DNA from: Torreya grandis
Lineage: Eukaryota; Streptophyta; Pinopsida; Cupressales; Taxaceae
Length of the DNA stretch: 64,000 nt
Assembly (NCBI GenBank): GCA_037957365.1
Contig: JARHVA010000006.1
Span: forward strand, 5,457,001 to 5,521,000
Direction of reading: 5' to 3'
Part shown: piece after piece, positions 11,719-22,546 of the stretch
Layout of the letters: each line of letters starts with the position of its first letter
How positions within the stretch are numbered: position 1 is the first letter of the stretch
Program-made: the position numbers and the translations under genes
The notes under the pieces: generated by a model
What the model was told of the DNA's origin: nothing
Database searches by the model: none
Seen by the model: the letters and a program-made list of their open reading frames with translations, nothing else

Positions 11719-11975
11719 ACCGGTGTCGGTCAAGGAAAACTGACGTCGAACAAATAGGCACCGATGTCGGTCATGTGTAGACCAGAGTCGGTGGTGTCAG
11801 GCAGGGTAAGACCGATGTCGATCATGAGGACCGACGTCGGTGACAATAAGACCGATGTTGGTTAGGAGGACCGACGTCGACAACAGGTAGACACTGACGT
11901 CGGTGGGGTCAATAGTCAGGACAGGCGCATGGAATCAACATCGATTGGATGCTGACTGTGTAGTGACCGAGGTCG
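11719..11975 (+). repeat. Array of ACCGACGTCGGT-like palindromes in C1
   Basis: About ten copies of a 12 bp self-complementary motif, spaced about 10-30 bp apart. Examples are exact ACCGACGTCGGT at 11830-11841, and decayed forms at 11719, 11739, 11760, 11781, 11811, 11851, 11880 and 11893. Most deviations are CG to TG or CA. It replaces the integrase/RT coding region and corresponds to 34505-34692 in C2. Confidence 0.88.
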
Positions 11976-12379
11976 GTCACTGAGACAGATTTTGGGTGGA
12001 CAACAAGCTGTCAAGGAGTCTCAAACGCCCATATAGAGGACTGAAAGGATAAGTAAGCCTCAAATTCGTTGTTCCTCTTCTTTATACTAGTTATTGACTG
12101 CAGAGCAGAGAGGATGTAAGAAATAATGGGAGCATGGCAAGAATATGATGCAGGACCAAACGAGAGATTTGGTAGGGTTGCCAGCTGGTATGAAAGCACT
12201 GAGACAAATGGATACCTTAGTTAAAGAATAGAGCGAATGGATACGTGAGACAGAAGGCCATGTCATATGGTCTTGTGGAAGCTGCAGGACAGTGGTACCG
12301 GGTTTGACAGGTGGATGACAAAGCATGGCTTTAGTCAATGTCAGTGTAACCATTGTAATTATCTTACCAGGTGGATGAT

Positions 12380-12645
12380 GGTCATGACATTATCCTATTA
12401 CTGCATGTGGATGGTATGCTAGCTAGCAGGTTTGTACATACAGGGTTTTGCTGAGCTAAGGGTAAGGTTAGTTCAGTGGTTTGCCATGAAGAATTTGAGA
12501 GCAATGAAATTCTTTGGCATGAAAGACATGGAAGATCACAGGTTGATTTTGTCTCCAGTGGGAGCTGATGTGAATCAGGTGTTAGCGAGGTTTAATACGC
12601 AAGATGCAGAACTAGAACACACCAAAGGCTGGACAGTTTAGTGTC
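12380..12645 (+). pseudogene. C1 reverse transcriptase C-terminal remnant
   Basis: Recognisable pieces of the Copia RT: LLHVDG (from the YVDD catalytic loop) near 12393, then ELRVRLVQWFAMKNLRAMKF and VLARFNTQDAE. Only the last third of the domain is present, with the catalytic DD reduced to DG. Confidence 0.7.
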
Positions 12646-12958
12646 TGAAATCACATGAGGTCTGGTAGAGACCTGAGTTTGCCCAAGCAGTGGGTGCTGT
12701 CAGAGAGTTAGGAGCCAATTCAGGGAAGTGGGTTCTCAGGTATTTGAGAGGGACCAACAGCAGGGATTCATACTATGCAGGGTCAAGACTTCACTACATG
12801 GATTTGTAGGTTCGGATGTGACAAGTTACTCGAATGACAAGAGGTGCACCACAGGTTGTGTGGTGGGTGGTCTTCAGGGTTGAGCTTGAAGAAGGATATA
12901 AGCTAAGAAACATATTAGATGGAGTACAGGTATAGGTACAGTGCAATTGTTTATCTCC
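12646..12958 (+). pseudogene. C1 RNase H remnant
   Basis: The segment includes WVLRYLRGTNSRDSYYAGS near 12730-12780 and a faint GFVGSDV...RCTTGCVVGG stretch. Both correspond to the Copia RNase H N-terminus. Stops and frameshifts are frequent. C2 keeps a similar scrap near 35500-35590. Confidence 0.6.
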
Positions 12959-12969
12959 AAGTGGGAGAT
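12959..12969 (+). promoter_or_regulatory. C1 polypurine tract
   Basis: AAGTGGGAGAT lies directly before the 3' LTR (TGTTAGG at 12970), in TTATCTCCAAGTGGGAGATT. C2 has the same sequence before 35684. Classical Copia plus-strand primer site. Confidence 0.85.
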
Positions 12970-14109
12970 TGTTAGGTTGTGGAGCTAAAAGCTTCACTAA
13001 TGTAAACAGGGGAGGAGGTTGTTGAGTGTCACAGACACAGGTGTCGGTCAGGCCAACCGATGTCAACAAGGAGCAGATAGAAGAGCAACTGATGTCGATT
13101 GAAGTCGGCCGACATCGGTCACCTCAGGCAGACAAGGACTGACGTCGGTCACCTGTGCGGTTCAAACTGCGAGTTTTATGGATAGTTAGTTAACAAACTG
13201 AGTGTTTGCATGTTAAGAGCCAATTTTAGACTAGAAGTTGTGGATCTAATTATTGTAATTAGGTGTCTAATTATTGTTTGCATGAGATCTATTTAAGAGA
13301 CTCATGGGCTGTATTGTAATTTGTGCTAGAGAGTAAGAGAGCAAAATATTAGCTCCTTCTGTGTGTGAAGAGAGCATTGGTGTGTTCCTCCTAGTGCCAC
13401 AGTACCAAGTGTGGGTACTGGTTTGGAGAATCAGAAGGGTTTTTCATGTATGTATGATATTGGTCAGTAAGGGTGCATGGCCATGTTTGGAGATCTGCAT
13501 GGTAGGTAAGATCATTGATATGCAGGTGTATGTGTGTGCAAGATCCAAGTTTGCAAGTGTGCAGAACCAGATTGATTTGCAGGTGTGCAAGATCAGGGAG
13601 GACAAAAACACAACAAGGAGCAAGATCAGGAGATATTTACTTAGAGTACAGTGTGTACTCATTTATAGAGCAAAGAGGAAGGCAAGGTAGTTCTTTCCAT
13701 AAGTAAGATCGTTTGAGTTGCAAGTTGTTGCAAGTTCAGGGGAGATCTACTTGAGGTACGTTTGTGTACTTGGAGTGCATGGAGCACTGGTGTACTAGCA
13801 GTAGTGGCTACTGACTGGTTAGAGGTGAACGCCAACTCTATGTTTGAGTTGTGTGTTGGGACCGTAAGAGAGAGAGCTTTGAGGAAAGAAGTACTATACA
13901 CTTGAGATGTGGGAAGCCTCTGAGAGGTGTGAAGAAGAAGTGGCATCTTCTTTATTGTATTCTTTTCTGGATGAGTATTAATACAAGTTGTGTATTGTCT
14001 CTCATATTCTGTGTTGTTTCTGGTTTCTAGTTACTTGTTATTTCTGGTTAATTCCACATCTTAAGTTGCTTGTATATGGTAATCAATTGTGCTTCTGTAT
14101 TTTCCAACA
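12970..14109 (+). repeat. C1 3' LTR (1140 bp)
   Basis: It pairs with 9716-10857 along its full length and ends TTTCCAACA, just before the GTCAC duplication. Confidence 0.92.
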
Positions 14110-14114
14110 GTCAC
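14110..14114. repeat. Target-site duplication of C1, right copy (GTCAC)
   Basis: Identical to 9711-9715. H1 coding sequence resumes here. Confidence 0.92.
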
Positions 14115-14334
14115 TAAAACATCAGCGCCTGAAGCTCAAATTTTATTTGAGTCTTCAGGCATGGGTAATTACTCCCTGACTACTAAAGATGCTCCTGTCT
14201 TAGTTGATAAAAATTCTAAAAATGACAATCTAAAAATTAGTTTAGATAAAACTATAGAAGACATAAGAGAGCACAGTGCAAGCCTAAAGGAATCTTTCCC
14301 TCCAAATGAATAAAAATCTAAGGTAAGGTTAGCT

Positions 14335-14781
14335 TCTGATGATGTATAGATACTAGAATTTGATGGTAGTTGTTCCTCTACCAGTTCAGGAGTCGGGATT
14401 ATGTTGATATCTCTTCAAGGAGATATTTTTTCTTCTTCATATAAGTTGTAGTTCAGCAACACTAACAACACTGCTGAGTATGAATCTCTGTTGCTTGGAT
14501 TAAAGGCCACTCAAGACAAGGGCGTCAAGCTCCTTCATGCCAAAGGAGTTGCTGAGCTGGTGGTTTGTCAGGTGAGGAACATGTACCAAACCAAAAATGA
14601 GAAATTGTGCCACTATTGCAATCTAGTTTGGGATCAAATTGAAAGTTTTGATGCTTTCAGCATCTCTATAGTTCCCAAAGAATTCAATGACAGAGTGGAT
14701 GCTTTGACTGTTTCAAAAACTCTTTTGGTTTCTCACTCAAATTTTAAGGGAGACAAGTACACTATCAAACTGGTCTTTTGA
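14335..14781 (+). pseudogene. H1 additional RNase H-like domain (aRNH)
   Basis: An archaeal-type RNase H-like fold is suggested by LEFDGSCSSTSSGVGIML near 14353 (first catalytic Asp in FDGS), NNTAEYESLLLGLKA near 14468 (catalytic Glu) and FNDRVDAL near 14684. In the third motif, usually GDSELVV, the Asp is lost (AELVV). It lies between protease and RT. Plant Tat-group Gypsy elements are known to have such a second RNase H; its position upstream of RT is the notable point. M shows the same order. Stops are present, at about 14347 and 14449. Confidence 0.75.
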
Positions 14782-15240
14782 TCAAGTGTGCCTGACAATG
14801 CCAATCATTGGCAAGTACTTAATGGTGACAACCAAATCATTGCCTTCTTGAAATAAAAAGGCAGCTTTGAACAACTCCACTTTGAAGGCAGTGAACCAGC
14901 CCCTGAAACAAATTCAGACGCAGGTTAAGAATTCTTGCAACTTAAAGGGAATAAAATCCCAAAAGGCCTAGTTTCCATTGAGAAGTTGTTTGACAAGCAT
15001 GACAGGTTCATCAAACAACAATAAATGGATTCGAGCTCCTCTCAGGAGTTTGATTAGATAAATTTGGGTACCAAAGAAAATCTCAAGACGGTGAACATTG
15101 AGAAGTGTTGCACTCAGGAAGAAAAGTTTAAGTTCACTACTCTGCTTCGCCAGCACATAGATGTTTTGGTGTACTCCTATGATGATCTGAAGTCACTCAA
15201 GCTTGAAGAAATTTGCCATGAAATTCCTCTCAAGAGTGAT
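14782..15240 (+). pseudogene. H1 pol linker between aRNH and RT
   Basis: Coding-like sequence with several stops. It includes TTLLRQHIDVLVYSYDDLKS near 15140-15200, which resembles the short region that precedes the RT domain in Gypsy pol. No catalytic motif of its own. Confidence 0.6.
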
Positions 15241-15960
15241 TCAGTGCCTTAAAAGCAAAAATTCCAGCAGTACAATCCAAAGATATCAAGTACTATTCTG
15301 TTTGAAATACAAAAAATGCTGAATGCTAGTATAATTTTCTCAATCCATCTTTCCACATGGATTACAAACATAGTTCCTGTGAGGAAGAAGAATGGCAAAA
15401 TTCACCTCTGTGTGGACTTCAAAAATTTGAATCAGTCATCCTTAAAGGATAACTATCCTCTACCCATCATGAAGCAAGTTCTTCAGACATTGACCAGTTT
15501 AGAGATGTTATCAATGTTAGATGGCTTTTCCGGATACAATCAAGTAGAAGTTGGCAAAGGAGACCAACATAAGAATACATTCACCACACCTTGGGGCACC
15601 TTTACATATCAAAAAATGCCATTTGACCTGATAAATGTTGGTGCCACTTTTTAAAGAGCAATAGACCTTGCTTTCAAAGATGAAATGGGTAAGTTCATTG
15701 TGGTGTACTTTGATGATTTAATAGTCTTTTCCAAGCACCATCCTGATCATGTGCGCTATTTACAACAAGTGTTGGAATGATGCCGCAAGAATGGCATTTC
15801 TCTAAATCCCAAGAAGTCTATTTTTGGAGTAACATAAGGGAAACTTATTAAACACATTGTATCCTGAGAAGGCATAAAGATTGACTCAGAAAGAGTCAAA
15901 TCCATCCAAGAGCCCTGCCCACAAGTAAGACTGCAGTTCACTCTTTCTTCAGAAAAGTAA
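15241..15960 (+). pseudogene. H1 reverse transcriptase
   Basis: Ty3/Gypsy RT with VPVRKKNGKIHLCVDFKNLN near 15376, LDGFSGYNQVEV near 15520, FTTPWGTFTYQKMPF near 15582 and the catalytic box VVYFDDLIVFSK near 15700-15732. Both catalytic aspartates are intact, though the box reads YFDD rather than the common YxDD forms I know best. Stops follow at about 15652, 15778 and 15836. The thumb region is frameshifted after about 15900. Confidence 0.9.
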
Positions 15961-16019
15961 ATTTTTTACGAAGGTTCATCCTCAAATTTGCTGAGAAGAC
16001 TTGCCACATTGTAAACATA

Positions 16020-16386
16020 ATGAAGGGAAAGGCTACTTTCATCAGGACCGAAGAAGGCAAATTGGCATTTCAAGACATTAAGACAGCTATTGCCCATGCC
16101 CTAATTCTGGTTTGTCCAGATTATACCAAGGATTTCACAGTGTATAGTTATGCTTCTGAGCACACACTTTCAGCAATTCTAGTTCAACAGAATGAAGAAG
16201 GTGTGGAATCTCCCATATCTTTCATGAGATGTCCTCTCAAAGCTCATGAACCGAAGTATTCAAACATGGAGATGCATGCTTATGCAGTGGTAAAAGCAGT
16301 AAAACACTTTATTTTTACATCCTCAATTCACACACTACTACCCTAGTTCCTAAACCATAGTTAAATCTATATTAACTCAACAGGAG
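16020..16386 (+). pseudogene. H1 RNase H, first part (interrupted by C3)
   Basis: Typical Gypsy RNase H: LAFQDIKTAIAHALIL, then TVYSYASEHTLSAILVQQ (first Asp position changed to Tyr/Ser) and SPISFMRCPLKAHEPKYSNM with the following ExHAYAVV. The frame breaks near 16340, but in another frame coding similarity runs up to the C3 insertion point and resumes at 23000, which confirms the insertion precisely. Confidence 0.85.
16382..16386. repeat. Target-site duplication of C3, left copy (AGGAG)
   Basis: AGGAG precedes the C3 5' LTR and is repeated at 22995-22999. Removing C3 and one copy restores the H1 reading frame across the junction. Confidence 0.9.
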
Positions 16387-16854
16387 TATTAGTGTAGGTT
16401 TTTATTTTTCTCTATTTTTTAATTTAAAAAATTGTATTTTTGTGCATACATAGAGTTTTCTTACATTTGTGGGATAGGCTAGGTTATGTGGAGATGTGTG
16501 TCATAGATGTGTCATAGGTGTCATAAGAATGTCATAAGTAACACCCTTGATGGGAGTTACTTCTCTATTCTTAGCACCTTGTCACCACCTTTCATAGAGG
16601 AGTTACAGTCTATTCTTGGGGTGCCTTGACCACCTTTTGTGGAGGAGTTACTTATGTGCTCTCTTATATGTATTCTTCATTTTGGCCATCTCATGTAAAT
16701 CAAATTTTGGTTTTCTCTATTTTGTCTTGTGCAATTTATCTTCTTGTATAATTTCAAATTGCTTTAGCATCTATGTGGTGTGCACTTGCTTCATCTAGTG
16801 TGATCACGTCTCCATTGCATTCGCATTATCCAGATTTTGGCAACAACTCCGATA
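16387..16854 (+). repeat. C3 5' LTR (468 bp)
   Basis: It runs from TATTAGTGTAGG to ACTCCGATA. Compared with the 3' LTR it has about 20 extra bases near 16510-16530, where a GTCATAGGTGTCATAAGAAT stretch looks like a local tandem gain. Boundaries come from the AGGAG duplications. Confidence 0.88.
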
Positions 16855-16868
16855 TGGTATCATAGCCA
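16855..16868 (+). promoter_or_regulatory. C3 primer binding site
   Basis: TGGTATCATAGCCA starts directly after the LTR. It matches the plant Copia initiator tRNA-Met site TGGTATCAGAGCC with one change. Confidence 0.85.
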
Positions 16869-18272
16869 CTCTGGTAATCATATGTCTAGTTATGCTATTA
16901 GTTTATTCTAAAATTCTTACTTTGCTTAGTAGTTTTTTGTTTAACTCCATTGCATTTGAGAGTTTTGGTAGAGTTTCTTGAAAACTCATGCAAATCTATA
17001 CGGAATACTGTTAAAAAAATTACTTCTGTTGAGAGCCACCCAGATCTATCCTTTAGATATCTACGTTGGAGGAGGTAAACCTGCGTTGGACTATTTTTTT
17101 CTTTTTTTCTCCATTTCAAATCTGAAGGCATTGGCTTTTACATTGAATTTGTATGGATTGACTTCTCCATTTCAAAGCTGGTGAACAACGTGCCTGCTTC
17201 CATTCAAATCTTGCACTCGGGCGCCATTGTTGTGTGCAGGGAGTGAGAAGAGGGAGGCGCAACGCGTCACGCAATCAGTGTAGGCACTGCCCACTCACAT
17301 ATGTAATCTTGTGAGGCACGCACTCTCCAACAGTGGTCAACCATTGTGCCCCAAGGCAACGCTGGACACTCTTCTGGTCAAGCATCCTTCTGCAACGCCA
17401 CACAAATTGTCCTTCAGCAACGCCACTCAGATAGTAGTCCTTCTTGTGTTCTACAGCAACGCCAAGCTGACAGTCATGCCTTGAGCTTCTGGTCATGGAT
17501 CTGTACATTGCAGCCACGTGGAGGGTGGAGAAAAGCATATAGAAGTCCATGGCGACTTGAACTGGGCATTGGTAATTATTTTTTTAAATGTTTTCTGACT
17601 TTAATGACTTTACAGTGTCATTTAGTATGCTGGAAAACAAGTAAGTTGAAAATATTTGTAAAAACGAGCAATTTAGAGGTTTTTAAAAAACTTGTATCTT
17701 CAACCTACGAAGACGAAGGGTGAGGCCCGGGTTGGCAGGAGGCCAATTCCCCCTCACAAAGACCTCCTTTGGATTTCTCGCTCTGTGCCGAATCCAACGA
17801 GTGGTTGGAAGGCTACCTTCTCTCTCCAAATAGGCATTTTTAATGTTTTTGTGCTTTTTTTTGCAAAAACACTAGTTTACGAGAAAATTGAACCTTTAAT
17901 ATCTTGCAAACGGTAGCTCGGATTTGGGTGCCATTTTTTGCAATAGTGTTTTTAATTCAATTTTTTACAGTGTAGACTTGTTATTTGTAAAAAATTTACT
18001 GGTTTATAAAGTGCCTAAAATTTGGGTCTCTTGGGACGCATTTTCGACTGAGACCGACGTCCTATTTGCTTACATCTTGCATTGATTGCTCTAAGAAACA
18101 TTCTCGGCTGAGCCTGACATCTTTTGAGTGTGCACTTGCATATTTGGGGGGGGCTCAACATTTCAAGGGGGTGTGATTGCTTTTCACAACTTACAAATCT
18201 TTGCTTTCATTCTCCTTTTTGCATAATTTCACAACTTGCAATCAACACAATTTCATCTAAATTTAGCTTAAA
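16869..18272 (+). other. C3 5' untranslated leader
   Basis: This 1.4 kb stretch between primer site and gag has no domain. At 17355-17480 GCAACGC recurs four times (GCAACGCTGG, GCAACGCCAC twice, GCAACGCCAA) at irregular spacing of roughly 25-40 bp. Short open frames here show no recognisable content. Confidence 0.6.
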
Positions 18273-19150
18273 ATGGATTCTTTTCAACTTAAACCCCTAA
18301 CACCCTTCAACTATCATGAATGGAAGGTTAAAATGTCAATTATTCTTAAAAGCAAAGGGTTGTATAGGATCACCATGGGTACTGAAGTATAACCCAACAC
18401 TGATGCTGAAAAGGTCAAGTGGTACAACTGTAGTGATGAAGCCTATGGATTACTGAGTTTGTCCATGTCTCTAGAACTTCTCTTCCATTTAAAAACCTTC
18501 AAGACTCCCAAAGACATATGGGACACCTTAGAACTCTTATTTGGGAAGCTTGATGAGATGAGAGGTCATGAGCTCGAAAATGAACTCATAAGTCTAAGTC
18601 CTAGCAACTTTGACACCCTACATGACTTCTTCACTAATTTTAAGGCCCTTAGATTGCAATTGAAAGAATACGAGATAGAGAAAAAAGATGATTAACTCAT
18701 CATTTCTATTCTCGCAAAGTTAGGTCCAAGCTATTTAGTCTTTGTCTCCACTTCCATGCCACAAAAAGTGCCCTTGGCACTACATGGAAAATGCCTTCTT
18801 TGGATTTATTCATTGCCAACTTGACTAGGGAGCAAGATAAGCTAATTCAAATGGGCACAATGAAATCTACTCAACCCCAAGCTTTGATAGCTGGAAATGG
18901 TAAGGATAAGACTTCAACAAAGGAGAAGAAGAAAAAGAATAAGGACCAGGAGAAGAAGAAAAAAACAACAATCCTGCCAAAAACAGCACTGAGTCTTCCT
19001 CTTCGAATGCTAAACCTAAGAAGGAGAAGGTTAAGCGTGCCTATTGTAAAAAGACAGGGCATGATGAACAAAAATGCATGAAAAAACAAATAGATCACCT
19101 AACTCATCTTCTAGAGAAGCACAACATAGGTGTTCTTGAGTCCAAGTAGA
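18273..19150 (+). pseudogene. C3 Gag
   Basis: Copia Gag starting at ATG 18273 (MDSFQLKPLTPFNYHEWKVK), with UBN2-like text such as TFKTPKDIWDTLELLF near 18500. Stops fall at about 18387 and 18693, and the frame changes near 18700-18790. A Lys-rich segment is followed by a zinc knuckle near 19039-19080 whose first Cys has become Arg (RAYCKKTGHDEQKC). Confidence 0.85.
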
Positions 19151-19475
19151 ATTAATCTACCCAAGATTCTATCAGGGTAAAAGGCAAGGGTAAGGAGAAA
19201 GAAAAGGGCAAGGCCCTTGTAGCAACTGCAGCTTCTACAACATCATGGGTCATTGATTCGGGTGCTTCTCACCACATGGGCTCTTCACTAGTTGAGTTTT
19301 CATTTTTAGAGCCTTGTAGCATGACTTCAATTAGTTTGGGTGATGACACATTAGTTTTTGTTGCAGGGAGAGGGTCAGTTGAAATGGAAGGGGGAACATT
19401 CAATAATGTTCTAAGTATTCCTTCTCTTTCAACCAATCTCTATCAGTGTACCAAATCACTCACATTGGTTAGGGC
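19151..19475 (+). pseudogene. C3 aspartic protease
   Basis: Retropepsin domain with the active-site motif WVIDSGASHHM; GATTCGGGTGCT encoding DSGA is at 19255-19266. The flap-like GDDTLVFVAGRGSVEM follows. The frame stops at the end of the domain near 19477 and continues in another frame. Confidence 0.88.
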
Positions 19476-20460
19476 ATGAGAGTTGAGTTTTCACCAAATT
19501 CAGTGGCTATCAGGAAATTGCATAGTGATACTACAGTGGAAGTAGGTAGGGCAGATCACCAAGTAAGGTTATATGCCTTCTCACATTTTGCACATGATTC
19601 TTCTCCAACAGCATTGCTGACTCATTCAGATGGAGTTAGCAAATTATGGCATGAGCGGTTTGACAACCTTAACTATCGCTACCTTAAGCAACTTTGTAAA
19701 CATGACATGGTCATTGGCTTGCCTCGTGTCCAATTCTCAAAAGGACTTTGCGAGGGGTGCTCCCTTGAGAAGCATCCCAAAGCAAAATTTGACAAAGGCA
19801 AAGCTTGGAGGGCTTCACAACCTTTGGAGTTAGTCCACAGTGATGTATTAGTACCTTTTCCCAAACCATCTTTCACAAAGGCCAAGTACATCCTCACTTT
19901 CATTGATGATTTCTCTAGGTACACTTGGATATATTTTCTCAAACAAAAGTCTGAAGTGTTTGAAAATTTTCTAGACTTCAAGGCTCTTGTTGAGAAATAG
20001 AGTGAGAAATCCATCAAGGTTCTTCAAACTAATAATGGAGGGGAGTATGTCAGCAACAGGGTTGAGCAATTTTGCACCACAGAGGGGATTGATTTGCAAC
20101 ACATAGTCACTTACAGTCCTTCACAAAATGGGGTTGCTGAACACAAAAATAGGTTCTTGAAAGAGATGGGTAGCTGTATGATTCAATCCAAATCCTTAGC
20201 ACCACAGTACTGGGCTGAATCCATCAATTGTGCTTGCTACATTCAAAATAGGGTTCCTCACAATGCTTTGAAAGGGATAACACCCTTTGAAGCTTGGCAT
20301 AAAAGGAAATATGATGTTGAGCACTTCAGGGTTTTCAGATCCCCAGCCATGGCCCACATTCTAAAGAAGAAACACAAAGCTATGAAACATTAGTCCAAGC
20401 CTTGCATCTTTGTAGGATATCTGGATGGTATTAAGGGGTATTGCCTTCTAGATCTAGTCA
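19476..20460 (+). pseudogene. C3 integrase
   Basis: GAG-pre-integrase with the zinc-binding HHCC remnant (LWHERFDNL near 19644, CEGCS near 19750), then the integrase core: LELVHSDVL near 19830, FIDDFSRYTWIYFLK near 19900, and a second Asp motif now reading TNNGGEYVS near 20028 (usually DNGGEY). The third catalytic residue is in NGVAEHKNR near 20130. Stops at about 19998 and 20391. The enzyme would join element cDNA to chromosomal DNA. Confidence 0.9.
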
Positions 20461-20780
20461 CTCATGAGTTGTTCATCAAGAGAAGTGTCTATTTTCAGGA
20501 GAGTCCTAGAGACTCAACACTTGACACTTCTCCCTCATCAGATCTACTTCTTCATGATGATTCCTCATCAAATTCAGATCAGCCACAACAGGTTCCTGAG
20601 CCAGAGACATCTTCTTTTTCTTCAAGTTCAAATAGCGAGGACAATGATGCAGTGTCATCCACCTCTAGTCAGTCAGAGGATGAGGAGTTAGCACCTGACT
20701 TGCCCACTTCTGGGCCACTTTGGGCCAGATAGACACTTGAGAGTGCTGGCACTTGGGCTAGAGATCCCGTAGATGACATA
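20461..20780 (+). pseudogene. C3 integrase-RT linker
   Basis: Ser/Asp/Glu-rich low-complexity stretch (SSFSSSSNSEDNDAVSSTSS), as is usual between integrase and RT in Copia polyproteins. It starts with the conserved ELFIKRSVYFQES type text. Stop TAG at about 20730. Confidence 0.8.
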
Positions 20781-21860
20781 TGTACTAGGGGGATTTTCAT
20801 AGAGATCCACATGCCTTCTTTGCTTCAGTTTCAGATCCACAAACTTTTCGAGAGGCATCAGGGGTACCTGAGTGGGATAGTGCTATGGAGGAAGAATATT
20901 CTTCCTTAATCAAAAATCACACTTGGGATTTGACTTCACTTCCTAAGGGAAGAAATATGGTTTAATGTAGGTGGATATATCAGACCAAGTTTGCAGCAGA
21001 TGGGTTGGTTGATAAGTACAAGGCACGACTGGTCGCCAAGGGTTTCTCACAGGTGGCAGGGATTGACTACTTAGAGACCTTTTCACCCATTGCAAAGATG
21101 ACTTATATCTGACTCACCTTGGCTATTACCGTAGCACATGGTTGGGATGTGCACCAAATGGATGTGAAGAGTGCCTTTCTTCACAGAGACCTAGAGGAGG
21201 AGATCTAGATGGAGTAGCTGCCAAGATTTTTTTAGGATTCTTTCTTAGTATGCAAACTTAGGAAATCTATCTATGGCCTCAAATAGGCCCCTCGAGCTTA
21301 GTATGCCAAGATGGATTCCTTCCTTCTCATAGCGGGTTTCACTAGGTGCCATTCTGACTCCAATGTCTACTTCTTGTGGCAGGATGATTCGCTCCTAATT
21401 TTAGTTCTATATGTTGATGACCTTTTGATCACCGAGAGTTCTTCATCGGCTATTGCAGCAGTGAAGGCATCTCTCTAGGATAGATTTGACATGACAGACT
21501 TGGGTTTGTTGCACTACTTCCTTGGCATCAAGATCTCACAGTCAGATTCAGAGATTTCTCTTGCACAACCTGAGTATGCTCTTGACTTATTGGCTTAATT
21601 TCATATGGCTGATTGAAAGCCATCTCTGACTCCCTTTCTATCAGGAGTCAAGCTTGAGGCTGATTGTTCTTCACTATTGGTTGATGCCACTCGGTATTGA
21701 CAACTTGTTGGTAGTCTCATCTACTTGACTCACACTAGGCCCGACATATCATATACAGTGGGACTTGTCTCCAAATTCATGCAGGAACCTCATGAGCTAC
21801 ATTGGAAAGCAGCTAAGAGGATCTTGCATTACATATAGGGTTCACATGGATACAGGATTC
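20781..21860 (+). pseudogene. C3 reverse transcriptase
   Basis: Copia RT covering WDSAMEEEYSSLIKNHTWDL near 20870, [20 protein letters not shown] near 21020, VHQMDVKSAFLH near 21150, SIYGLK near 21270 and the catalytic LVLYVDDLLIT near 21400-21430. About a dozen stops are present, most where CAG, CAA, CGA or TGG would be expected. It keeps essentially full length, so decay is by point mutation rather than deletion. Confidence 0.92.
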
Positions 21861-22360
21861 ATTATAGATTTGGCATAGAGGTTAACTTGGTTGGATATAT
21901 AGGTTTAGACTGGGCTAGTGATTTGCAAACTCTCAAGTCTACTTCTGGTTACAGTTTCTCTCTAGGTTCTGGTCCTATCAGTTGGTCTAGCAAGAAGCAG
22001 AATGTTATTACTATATCATCCATAGAGGCAGAGTATAGGGGAGTTGTTAATGCAACTACTAAGGCTATTTGGCTTTAGAGGATTCTTTCTGAGTTTGGCA
22101 TTCCTATCAGGTAGCCCACCATCATTTATTGTGACAACCAGAGTACCATTTAGATTTTCAAGAATCTAGTTCAACACCAGCAGACCAAGCACATAGAGAT
22201 TCACATGCATGTTATTCGGGAGCTTATTCATAGTCAAGTCATTGACTTGATATTTTGCCAGTCTTCAGATCAGGTTGCAGACATCTTCACCAAACCTTTC
22301 ACCGAGAGCAAGTTCATTCATCTACGAGCTCTTCTTGGAGTGCGATCCACATCTATAGCA
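21861..22360 (+). pseudogene. C3 RNase H
   Basis: Copia RNase H: SDLQTLKSTSGYSFSLGSG near 21915, SSKKQNVITISSIEAEYRGV near 22000 (catalytic Glu), IIYCDNQSTI near 22120 (catalytic Asp) and VADIFTKPFTESKF near 22275. Stops at about 22076, 22112 and 22154. The gene ends shortly before the 3' untranslated part. Confidence 0.9.
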
Positions 22361-22537
22361 ACATCATCTTCAGGGGGCCCACTAGGCTCTTCTTTTTTTA
22401 TGTCTCTCTTTTGGGGGGGAGTTTTTTCCTATGAATTTTTTCTTTTTCTCTAGCTTATGGGAGATTACATTTGTACATGGGTACCTCATCAGGCCTAGTT
22501 GCTGGGACCCATTTTATATTTCCACCTAAGCTACGCT

Positions 22538-22546
22538 TATGGGGGG
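22538..22546 (+). promoter_or_regulatory. C3 polypurine tract
   Basis: The G-rich run ending in six G residues sits directly before the 3' LTR (TATTAG at 22547). Confidence 0.8.

Larger units (their letters stand above)
9716..14109 (+). mobile_element. C1: pol-deleted Copia element nested in H1
   Basis: This 4394 bp element has 1.14 kb LTRs (9716-10857 and 12970-14109) and a perfect GTCAC duplication. The 2.1 kb internal part holds a shortened gag-protease frame, an array of ACCGACGTCGGT-like palindromes, and small remnants of RT and RNase H. Integrase core and most of RT are absent. C2 (31830-36666) has the same unusual organisation, so the two belong to one non-autonomous lineage that must have used enzymes from another Copia element. 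Confidence 0.93.

Noticed and set aside
16616..16798. 60-codon frame in the C3 LTR, with a counterpart at 22756
   Set aside because: Starts at TTG, hydrophobic by base composition, and lies inside an LTR. Similarity between the copies is just LTR identity.
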